Assembly: GCA_963565915.1 (NCBI GenBank)
Contig: OY751492.1
Span: forward strand, 2,108,001 to 2,172,000
DNA from: Entoloma clypeatum
Taxonomy: Eukaryota > Basidiomycota > Agaricomycetes > Agaricales > Entolomataceae
Length of the DNA: 64,000 bases
Reading direction: 5' to 3'
Shown here piece by piece: positions 56,189 to 64,000 of the stretch. The number at the start of each line of letters is the position of its first letter. Position 1 is the first letter of the stretch. Under the pieces are notes generated by a model, which was not told the origin of the DNA, searched no databases, and saw only the letters and a list, made by a program, of their open reading frames with translations. Position numbers and translations under genes: made by a program.

Positions 56189-59100
56189 AGGGTGAGTCGT
56201 TGCCGGGTATGTCTGTCTTCTTGCTCATGCAACATGCGGGGGGCTTACAGTCCGTTAAACAGATCACAGAAGCTCATAATCCCTTCGTGGATCTCGAGGC
56301 TCAAGTCAATGATGCTGATGATGATGATGATGAGGAGGAGGAGGAGGAGGAGGATGGTAAGCAACCCGTCCTCTTATTTTGATCCACTTCTGAGGTAGCT
56401 CTAGGTTTTATCAATGACCAGGAGGATAATCACCCTGAGGGTATTCGGCGGTGGAACGATTACCAGGCCGGTGGACTGGACAAGCCACAGGATGAGCCGG
56501 AGGATGATATTGATTGGGACGTGGTCCATGAACGTGCGCACTACTGCGCCACCAGGGTGTGGTGCCAACACCCCATGACTGCATACGACGACGAGGTGTC
56601 TGGCAGAATTTTACCACACAATCTACTGTGTCAACCTCGAACGTCAGACAAACCTATTTGGCAGCTCCGATGCTGGGTAAGTCTTCATTCATCTCGTTTG
56701 TGGTAAGTCTCAAGGATATTCCAGCCTGGATTTGAAGAAGAAGTTGTCTACACGCTCTTCCAGCTAGTCAAGGACAGGGTGACGCCAGACGTTCTATCAG
56801 CGGCCTATACCCGTGGACCTCTCCGAGGGTCAGTTTTCATCGAGGCCGACATGAACCCAAACCTCCGTAGCTTCCTGCGCCGCATCCCCGGGGTCATGAA
56901 GAGAGGAAACCTGTTGGTTTCACAAGACCAGCTAGCAACGCCTATCGTCAAGTTTGTCCCACTGGAAGATTGACCAGCGACACTCTGTCTTCCTCAGGAT
57001 CGGGAACTAAGGCTCAGGATCGGACAGTGGGTGTGGGTCTTAAGAGGTGCCTACAAAGGTGACCTTGGGTACGTCAACAAGTTAATGCCATGGGGTGGCA
57101 TACAACTCCTCCTGGTGCCTCGCCTCCAGCTTTCAACCCCTCTCTCATCAAGAAAACGGGGCAAGCACCATGCTCCACTCCTCCTCCTCCCCAGGCTCTT
57201 TTCAATCCCTCTGTCATTGAAAAGATCTTCGGCATCCCACCGACTCCAAAAGGGAATGATACTTTTTTTTTTCGATGGGTGCACTTTCGAACATGGCCTG
57301 CTGATAAAAGACTTCAACGTGTATTCCGTGTCGTCTGAGGCTGTCTCCATCTCCACTGAATTGCATGCCCTTTTCCTCCTCAGCCCGCACCCGGGGATCC
57401 AACGCCTGATGGGCGAGGAGTTTCCCACCCCGCTTGAATGGGCGTTTGTAAGGGCGACCTTACGATCCAAGACTCAAACTCAGATACTTGCAAGGGAGAT
57501 CCAAAGGTTAGATTAAAGACTACTAAACAACAATATATCGTACCTTGCAAGGGAGATCCAAAGAGAAAACTCTAAGGAATCCCCTGCAACCGAAGCAGAT
57601 ATATAGAAAAAGGGAATTGGAAATGGAAGCGGAACGGCAATGAGAATATATGAAATAGTAGGAATATTTGAAATAAGATATCCACTCCACATTTCGGAGT
57701 GGATCAGAGGACGTCGGAGATGGGGGTTGAAGAGATAAATATATAAGTGATGTATCGTACCGTGCATGGACTTGAAGTAATAAGGTCATGTTGAAAGACC
57801 GAAGGGCGGAGAACAGGCCGTCGGAATATCGGAGATATGTCGGAGGTGTTTGGAAAGGAAAAGGAAAATGTAAAGTATAGTAAGTGTAAGTAATAAACGC
57901 ACCACATCTAGAAGTCCGATAACCGGAGGGTCGGAGGTATGTTGGGAATCATCGGAGATCATCGGAAACCGTCGGAGGTGGTGGAAAGAGAATGCGAAAG
58001 GGAGAAGAAAGGAGAAGGGAAGGGATATTGCCTGTATTGCTGGGCATGGAGAAATGTGGAGCTCCGATGGAGAAACGACAGTGTCAAGTGTGCAGGAAGT
58101 GCGGAGCTACGTCGGAAAAGTGCGGAGCTATATCGGAGGAGTGCGGAGCTCCGATGGAGGTACCAGGATATAGAAATACGGAGGGTAAGATGGACCTTGG
58201 TGTTAGTGAAACCAATGAAAGCGATGTTGCCCTTACAGTAAGATGGATGGAAATCCATCAGAGGGAACTATCCTGAACAAGGCTTCGGAACATTGGAACC
58301 CAGTGGGGGTGGATGGAGGAGAGTCGGAACAGGTGGAGAGATTTCGGAGTAGATCGGAGCAGCATCGGAGGTTATAGGAGGGTGATGGAGTTGCGAGAGC
58401 AGTCAACAAAAAGGAGGATTGTCTTGACATTGTATGGGCAGAGTCGAGGAACAGAAAGAAACAAGGATAGAAGGAATGACTTCCTTGCTAAGGTCTCTAA
58501 TCCTCTAGGGGCTTGCCCTTACAGCGTTCTTTCCTGGAGAGTCAGTCAAAATTGTTGAAGGTTCGCACAATGGGGAATTCAGCCGGGTCAAACTTGCTCA
58601 ACCAGACTTTGTTGAGGTCGAAGTCGCTGAAATGGGGGGTGAGGTTTTGAAACTTCCATGGTACCATGTCTGCAAATCCATCAGTATTGGCGATTTCGTC
58701 AGAGTTGTCGGAGGCGTGCATAGAGGCCGAATGGTATTTGTAGAGCAGGTAGACTACATTGACATCTGGATCCTTGAAAAAGGTGGTGACGACACCCGTC
58801 CTGCTATGGAGGTACAGCACTTCTTTTCAGGGAAGAAACATTCATCTTCTAACTTCTTTTTTAGTCATTTGTCATTCACAAAAACAGCGCCTCAATCACA
58901 GAACTGCCCATGCTGCATGCTGTGTCACTGCCCTCTTCAGATGATTTGGCACTTTCAGCGGCGTTGAAGGAGCGGCATCAAGTCCCCTGGCAGGGGGTCA
59001 AGGTCATGGTTATCAAGCGTGGACACCAGCGTAAAGGCCAGCCCACAGTCGTTGAGAATGTTCTGCCCAATGAAGATACAGTGAGCGGCCTCAGGATTGA

Positions 59101-59914
59101 AGTCCGTTTCATAAACTATGATCCAAATGCGCCATTCCCAAAGGTGATCTTTGATTATGATGACGTGGTTGAATTCGAGTATGAGTTCCATCCAATATAC
59201 ATTCATCCTCTGATGCTAATTAATGATCCTTGCTTTCAGCACCAAGCAAGAGCTATTCGAGTTCCAGTACCCACAAAGTCGCCTCTTCAACCCACTTTTC
59301 CGTGACCCACTTCCCCACGCCCGGCCCCCCCCACCCATCTTAATCGCGAGCACCCCCATGCCTGAGCCTAGAGGCTCATCGTCCACCCCAGCTTGGGATC
59401 CATCGTCGCAGACTCCAGGTCGCTACTCCCACCTCACAACACCCTCCACATCCGCGCCCACTCCCGATCATGATCTTCTTGATCCACGTTTCTTGGGCAT
59501 CAAAGTACAGGTGAAGGTTACTAGCAGCCAGTTCAACCTGTCGCAGGTCTATGTTTTTCAGCACCATGCATGACGGACAGCTGAAAATTATTTACATGGT
59601 GAATCAAAGGATGCACGTTTTGGACCCAGATTGGGTTTCTATCATCCATCTGAATGTGAAGCAGACTGATGCTCTGCTTGTCGTTCTCAAGGGGGATCAT
59701 CAGGGTAGGTTTGCTCTTCGAATTTGTCATAGTCGCCGTGGCTCCAAGGAAGCAGCTCTCGTCAAAATCATCAATCCCGTCGGTGCAAGTTCAACTTGGA
59801 CAGGAATTGAGGTGCAGCTGCCTGCAGACCACCTTGCAATTGTCTTTGAAATGAAGGAAGAGAAACGGTGGCATGAGGAGTGCATGGTAGATCGTCAAAA
59901 GTGGGCTCGCAACT
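56189..59914 (+). pseudogene. Spt5-like transcription elongation factor carried by hAT-S
   Basis: Spt5 order throughout. Acidic N-terminus (NPFVDLEAQV, then a D/E run). Intron 56357-56404. NGN domain: KPIWQLRCW, intron 56677-56724, PGFEEEVVYTLFQLV, LRGSVFIEADMN, RRIPGVMKRGN. KOW: IGQWVWVLRGAYKGDLGYVN. Linker ALFNPSVIEKIFG, FEHGLLIKDFNVYSVSSEA. LTR-C is inserted at WAF/FPGE. Two further KOWs: FFPGESVKIVEGSHNGEFSRV and SIGDFVRVVGGVHRGRMVFV. Intron with TTCTAAC branch ends about 58863. KOW4 VPWQGVKVMVIKRGHQRKGQ. Intron 59179-59239. Spt5 CTR-like STPAWDPSSQTPG. Last KOW LKGDHQGR, stop at 59912. TGA after PLED (56971-56973, possibly intronic) and shifts near 57120, 57275 and 59548. Start uncertain; an upstream exon before GTGAGTC at about 56191 is likely. 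In cells Spt5 with Spt4 clamps RNA polymerase II. Confidence 0.85.
57447..58523 (-). repeat. LTR-C solo LTR (1077 bp) in the Spt5-like gene
   Basis: TGTAAGGGCGACC ... GGGGCTTGCCCTTACA with TSD GCGTT (57442-57446 and 58524-58528). Orientation opposite to the copy at 32338. Removing LTR and one TSD joins TGG GCG TTC TTT CCT in frame, so it entered a reading frame that was still continuous here. Confidence 0.93.
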
Positions 59915-60099
59915 GACATTTTTTTACTATTGTTTTATTTTGATAAGAATTCTTCCCCTGCCCTACCTACATACATCATTATCATCACGCTTAGGGCATT
60001 TTATATGATATATTTACACTTGAATCATATTGCTTGCTTGCAGAAAGAAGTCTCAGAGATGCGCAAGTGTTTTGTTTGAATTTGTGTTTGTTGTGTTTA

Positions 60100-60239
60100 C
60101 GAGGCACCGGCTCAAGCCGGCAGCTGAACCGAAACTGCTTACAACTGCGGCTTTGGAAGTCATGGCTTCAGAACATCACGGTTCAGCTCAGTTTCGGCTC
60201 TGTGCAGTGCAGTTTCGGCTCAGAACTGCGGCAACACTA
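60100..60239 (+). repeat. hAT-S subterminal repeats and right TIR
   Basis: Repeated GAACTGCGGC, CCGAAACTGC and AGTTTCGGCTC words in both orientations, next to the terminal GCGGCAACACTA. The left end has CTCGGCTACTC, CTCGGCTTGTC and TTGGCTC. Clustered subterminal motifs are the usual transposase-binding sites of hAT elements. Confidence 0.65.
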
Positions 60240-60248
60240 AGAATACAA

Positions 60249-61251
60249 TCATGATCAATTAATGTGCCTATTTACAGAAAGTTGTAGAGAGATTCGGCAT
60301 GACAAATGCAACGATCGCCATGACTCCTCTACCTACTGGCTACAAGCCAACAGCAAATGCTGGCACTGCCACTGCTGCACTTCGATCACAATTTCAGCAG
60401 ATCATAGGGTCTCTGATATATTTAATGATCAGTACATGACCTGACATTGCCTTTGCCATGATTATGTTATCACAGTTCTCGGCAAATCCTACCCAGGAAC
60501 ACGTTGATAAAGCGAAGTATATAATCCGCTATCTTGTGGGCACTTCTGATTACTGACTGACGTATTCTGGTGATCAAAATGTGGGCTTACATGCCTACAC
60601 AGATTCTGACTGGGCATCCGACGAAATTAAGCATTGAAGCTGCACCAGCTTTTTCCTGAAGCTTGCAGGTGCTTCTGTAGGCCTTCTCGTCTACAAAAAA
60701 CCATTGCTCACTCATCTACTGAGGCAGAGTACATGGTGATTTCCGATTGTGGCCGCCAGGTAAAATGGGTAATCCAACTCTTCTTCCTAATGCGGAATGT
60801 CCCGATCTATGCCGACAATCATGGCTCAATCTTTATTGGGAACAACCCTGTACAGGAACACCATACTAAACATATCGATCTAAGATATCATGTCATCTGA
60901 GAGTACATCTCTTGTGGATTGATCACTGTAGAGTACATTGAAGGCACATCCAATCCCATGGATATCCTAACTAAAAATCTTAATTGGGAACTCTTTGAAA
61001 GATGTTGCCATGGGCAAAACCCTGTAACCGAAGGACATACTAAACACATTGACATATGATACCATGCTATACACAAGTATGTTGAAGAAGAAATAGTTGA
61101 GCTCTTCTTCACTCCTGGAACTGATAATCCCACGGATATGTTCACAAAGAACCTATCACAAGTAACCTTCGAGAAATTCCACTCGCAATTAGGGTTAGAG
61201 TTTACCTCACCCTACACTCCACTTACGAAGCGATTACCGGCTTCTAAGTGA
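60249..61251 (+). pseudogene. CopE RT end and RNase H, with duplicated chimeric tail
   Basis: Resumes after hAT-S: CAYLQKVVERFGMTNAT, LPTGYKPTANAG, IGSLIYLMIST*PDIAFAM, YTDSDWASDE, STEAEYMVISDCGRQVKW, DNHGSIFIGNNPVQEHHTKH, VEYIEGTSNPMDILTKNL. A second, differently diverged tail follows at once: GQNPVTEGHTKHIDI, FFTPGTDNPTDMFTKNLSQV, FHSQLGLEF. TGA stops at about 60437, 60556, 60635, 60898 and 61057. The doubled RNase H end looks like a template-switch product between two Copia families joined at AACCCTGTA. Confidence 0.9.
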
Positions 61252-61258
61252 GGGGGAG

Positions 61259-61573
61259 TGTTGGAACTACTGGATCCAGCATGTGATCAAACACGTGATC
61301 ACTATGTCATTATGATGTATCTCTGACATCATATATGTTGTCATTCTCTGGAACATTCCATGAGTTACTATATATGTGAATTTATTGTAGAAACACATAA
61401 ACAGACCACAACATGGTCTGTGGCATATATTAGTATAAATAGTAGACCTGTAATGTAGTTGCAGAATAAGAACTCTCCCAGTTCCCTCCATGTCAGTTGC
61501 CTCTATACAACTTCTATAGCCTAACAAGCTATTCACCTGATTTTCTATTCACCCATACTAACTACTCTGTACA
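61259..61573 (+). repeat. CopE 3' LTR (3' border uncertain)
   Basis: Starts TGTTGGAACTACTGG directly after the purine tract AAGTGAGGGGGAG. Promoter-like TATAAATAG near 61435. No second copy in the window, so the end (TGTACA at about 61573 or CCCACA at about 61584) is a guess. Confidence 0.65.
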
Positions 61574-61574
61574 T

Positions 61575-62096
61575 TGTCCCACATGGCACACCTCAATACA
61601 TTCAATATGTTTTTGACTACTCCATATGATTTATTCTTTCCTTTGATGTCATTCTTGATGTCAGAGAGGCTTTGGTTGCTGGTTAAAGGCGACATGGATT
61701 CAGTGGGGGATGGGATAGTTCAGATGTCAGGGTTTCTGACGACGAGTGGGATGGGGTCAGGGACAGGAGTTGGTTCAGGGGTGGTGGTGAGCTCGGGGAG
61801 GAGAGTGGTTAAGATGGGGTTTTCTATGGGTGGATTGAGTAGTGTGATATCGGGGGTATTTGTGTGGTTGTTGAACAATCATTCATACTGCTGGTAGATG
61901 TCTCGGTCCAACAGTGTGTCAATGTGTCCTTCAATGAGTCAGGCAATGTTGGCAGTGGTGTCGTAATGGAATTGGTGGAGGGTGATTAGTCTGAACAGTG
62001 TGTTGACCAGAAATTGGTTGGTCTCATCATTGATGTGTCACAACACTCTATCATTGTGTTTGGGATTGGTCAGGAGTCTGAAGAGGCGGTGTCGGT
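61575..62096 (-). pseudogene. Possible gag-type N-terminal region, minus strand
   Basis: On the minus strand, with TGA codons read through, 62096 to 61575 gives a coherent protein: NNRHRLFRLLTNPKHNDRVL, DETNQFLVNTLFRLITLHQF, IEGHIDTLLDRDIYQQYE, then a Pro/Thr-rich stretch. All breaks are TGA, the same pattern as in the other elements. It lies next to a short LTR-F fragment (62097-62147). I infer an LTR element; no diagnostic motif is present. Confidence 0.4.
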
Positions 62097-62147
62097 TGTT
62101 ACACTTTTTCCTCCCTTTCCCATGTGTCTTCACACAACCCCTTGACC
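62097..62147 (+). repeat. LTR-F fragment (51 bp)
   Basis: GTCGGTTGTTACACTTTTTCCTCCCT context repeated almost exactly at 62512-62565; only the first 50 bp of the LTR remain here. Confidence 0.6.
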
Positions 62148-62514
62148 CATGCCAGCCTCTCTCACAACTGCGTGAGGGTTTGAATCCTCTCATGGGCAAT
62201 ACTTTCTCCAGTGACCTTTGGGGATCTGAGATTGGCCACTCAGCCCCCATCACACCAAGCTCTAAGATTGGAACACACAAGGAGACAGGCAATCAAGCCC
62301 TCTATGTTGGAGTGATCCGACATTAGAGGCAGTAGATCCAAGTAGGACAGCGCTTGGACTAGCCCAATAACATAGACCTTTCACCATCAGGTCATGTCTA
62401 CTGAGCCGAGTGGCCAATCATTCCTGATTCCACCCTCACATGATAAATACTCCCTTTGGTTTATCAGAAAGGGAGCCATGTTCTCCCACACCGAGTCTGA
62501 AGAGGCGGTGTCGG
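62148..62514. other. Spacer between LTR-F pieces
   Basis: No gene. Contains GGTTTGAATCC (about 62168), resembling an RNA polymerase III B box, but no tRNA fold or A box. Confidence 0.4.
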
Positions 62515-63013
62515 TTGTTACACTTTTTCCTCCCTTTCCCATGCGCCTTCACACAACCCCTCGACCCTCGATCTCTATTAGACCTTGTTTCACTTCACTC
62601 CAATAACCCTGGGACACGTGTCCTCTCTATCAGCGCTATGACTCATAGCGACTCAGACTTGACCCCATTTGTGTACTTTTTCACTTGTTATCCATGACTC
62701 ATGGCCTCAAGGCCTTATCTCTGACTCTTATGCCAAAACCTCTTGAAACCTTTAACTAACCAATGAACTATTTAGCTCCTGCACAGCATTACTTATTTAT
62801 AGCCATAGGATTATGTATATAAAGACTTGTAACTTAGAGTAGAGGTCCTCAGCTTGACCTAGGCAATTAACACTTACTTGTCTCAACCTTTCGACACTCT
62901 CAAACTAAGTGCCTTGCAAGGACTTAGCTCAACTTGACCTGAACCGAGTCGTTCTCTTGAGGAACTTGCTGATCTTGAACAAGTCACCTTACTAAGGGAC
63001 TTGTGTGGAAACA
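62515..63013 (+). repeat. LTR-F, putative complete LTR
   Basis: TGTTACACTTTTTCC ... TTGTGTGGAAACA, about 499 bp, with ATGTATATAAAGAC promoter box near 62813. Two partial copies at 49489-49779 and 62097-62147. No TSD could be identified, so the right end is tentative. Confidence 0.55.
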
Positions 63014-63861
63014 GTATGAACCCACATGACTAGGATCTTGTACCGATTGTAGGCTATTGCCATAACAAAAGGTCAAGCTGATCTATGTTGTCAACCCACC
63101 GTGGTTTAAGATGCAAAGATTCCTCCCCAACAATCAACCTTTGGAGTCCCGTCCGACTCAGAAAACAAACAGGAGTTTGTTGATGCACCTACTACACAAC
63201 CACCAACTAGTGTTTGAGGGTTTGGTTTGGTGTGTAATTTACACTCCCCCATGAGTCCAAGCGGACTCCAAGCAGATTCCAAGCACACAAAAAACCATCC
63301 AAAATTCTGCTCGGAGTCCGAGCAGATTCCGAGCAGACTCCGAGCAGAATCCACTCATCCGAGCAAATCTGCTCCATTCTGCCTGGATTTTGAATGTCAG
63401 ATTTTTTGAACTCTATTTGACTTATTTTTTCAGTGGGACGAGAGTGGTAGTTAGGGTAAACACACAGTTGTGCAAAATATTCATTTAAATATACAAAAAT
63501 TTAATTAATAACAAAATACGATCCCCCACATAAGGCGGGGGGTGGAAAGCCTTGGGGGAAGGGTGCATGACCGGCGCTGGTTTTGGGAATGGGTGGTACG
63601 AAGCGGGCATAAAAATATCACCCCCTCCCACATAAGGTGGGAGATGCAAGCCCTGGGAGAGTGGCAATGGGGACAGAGACACATCACCCATTTCAGAAAT
63701 GGATGGTATGATGTGGGCAATGGGATACGCGGCAGATGACAAAAAACCACCCCTGCATAAGGCGGAGGGATACATGACAGGGGTACAACGTGGTGCTAGG
63801 CACCCAAGAGGCCATGGGGAAAGAGGAGGCGGATGCGAGGAGGTGGGGCGTGCCCAGATGA
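63014..63861. other. Repeat-rich non-coding stretch
   Basis: 63225-63370 is made of 11-12-bp words TCCGAGCAGA(T/C) in both orientations (GCAGATTCCGAGCAGACTCC). 63520-63770 holds the hairpin repeat described separately. No gene. Confidence 0.5.
63520..63775. repeat. Three spaced copies of a small hairpin repeat
   Basis: CCCCCACATAAGGCGGGGGG (about 63523), CTCCCACATAAGGTGGGAG (about 63627) and CCCCTGCATAAGGCGGAGGG (about 63750). In each, flanking C-rich and G-rich arms can pair around (T/C)ACATAAGG. The intervals (104 and 123 bp) also share GATG(C/G)AAGCC(C/T)TGGG and GGCAT/GGGCAA blocks, so it is a degenerate tandem repeat. Confidence 0.6.
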
Positions 63862-64000
63862 TGTGACAGCGAGGGGCGGTGAAATGAAGGAAGTGAGTCT
63901 GGGGATGAGCGCGAGCGATATCTCTATCACACACACAAAGACCGAACAAGTCTTGCAATGCATACTTCTCAATCGATATAGTTCAGGGTGATGAGTGGGA
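63862..64000 (-). repeat. Copy of the 24938-25075 repeat
   Basis: The complement of this segment shares CTATATCGATTGAGAAGTA, GACTTGTTCGGTCTTTGT and GATAGAGATATCGCTCGCGC with 24938-25075, with small indels. It runs off the window end. Confidence 0.8.

Larger units (their letters stand above)
53947..60239 (-). mobile_element. hAT-S, 6.3-kb hAT transposon with Spt5-like cargo
   Basis: Terminal inverted repeats TAGTGTTGCCGCA at both ends (complement at 60227-60239). Flanks AGAATATG (53939-53946) and AGAATACA (60240-60247) are an 8-bp duplication with two changes; removing the insert restores CopE RT across the joint apart from older lesions. Contents, left to right: transposase remnant on the minus strand (54185-55085), unassigned 55086-56190, an Spt5-like gene on the plus strand (to 59914) and subterminal repeats. 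A solo LTR-C lies at 57447-58523. Confidence 0.88.

Noticed and set aside
57939..58276. Cys-rich frames (CRKCGATSEKCG) in both LTR-C copies
   Set aside because: They come from the GCGGAGCT tandem repeats of the LTR and appear in more than one frame and strand; not a zinc-finger gene.
8116..61057. Alternative genetic code (TGA as Arg or Trp)
   Set aside because: TGA also ends frames normally (for example Gypsy-B accessory ORF, DUF6532 gene), and sister copies have CGA or AGA at most of these sites; mutation explains it.
62140..62230. tRNA-like B box (GGTTTGAATCC)
   Set aside because: No A box at the right distance and the surrounding bases do not fold into a cloverleaf; isolated chance match.

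Overview
The window looks like a transposon-dense nuclear region of a filamentous fungus, most likely an agaricomycete (mushroom-forming) basidiomycete. The reasons are 48-64 bp introns with GT...AG ends, a DUF6532 gene (a family I know as expanded in agaricomycetes), chromodomain Ty3/Gypsy elements, Copia elements, a Tc1/mariner, hAT elements and a fungal-type LINE. Almost nothing is free-standing host sequence; what can be read is a stack of nested insertions. I identified families by recognising protein motifs and by aligning copies within the window by eye; no database search was run. The names Gypsy-A, -B, -D, CopA, CopE, LTR-C, hAT-N and hAT-S are local labels.

Layout. 1-1611: 3' end of Gypsy-A copy 1. 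1612-1740: start of a Gypsy-B LTR, inverted. 1741-7441: non-coding sequence, a 60-bp AT-rich minisatellite, a 1.6-kb Tc1 element with TA duplication, a decayed tandem repeat and a 0.9-kb foldback. 7442-11553: CopA copy 1, 3' truncated. 11943-12412: 3' LTR end of Gypsy-A copy 1. 12413-24003: Gypsy-B, carrying complete CopA copy 2 (16162-22015, TSD GACGT) inside its integrase. 25312-31945: a chain of short perfect hairpins split by complete CopA copy 3 (25661-31449, TSD TTTTG). 31946-35201: a second Gypsy-B 3' end with a 1.1-kb solo LTR (LTR-C) in it, then the start of Gypsy-D. 35202-40924: Gypsy-A copy 2, minus strand. 41394-42135: 5'-truncated LINE with poly(A) and 15-bp TSD. 43780-47319: a multi-exon DUF6532 gene on the minus strand, broken by one hAT-N element and flanked upstream by a second, inverted one, giving a 4.4-kb imperfect palindrome. 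49489-61573: Copia fragments, including CopE, which is split by a 6.3-kb hAT (hAT-S, 53947-60239). hAT-S holds a transposase remnant and, as apparent cargo, a nearly complete Spt5-like elongation-factor gene; a second LTR-C solo LTR sits in that gene. 61575-64000: LTR fragments and repeats.

The most informative observations are: (1) two junctions that are exact reciprocal products of a 10.8-kb inversion between a Gypsy-A 3' end and a Gypsy-B LTR, confirmed by the Gypsy-B TSD (GTCTC) that is recovered only when the segment is re-inverted; (2) the Spt5 homologue inside a hAT; (3) the hairpin chain, which I cannot assign to any known element type; (4) the DUF6532 gene caught between inverted hAT copies; (5) decay dominated by CpG transitions, with arginine CGA codons turned into TGA and catalytic Asp GAC into AAC. 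Two Gypsy-A copies share the same lesions, so defective copies have been duplicated. No tRNA, rRNA or CRISPR was found.
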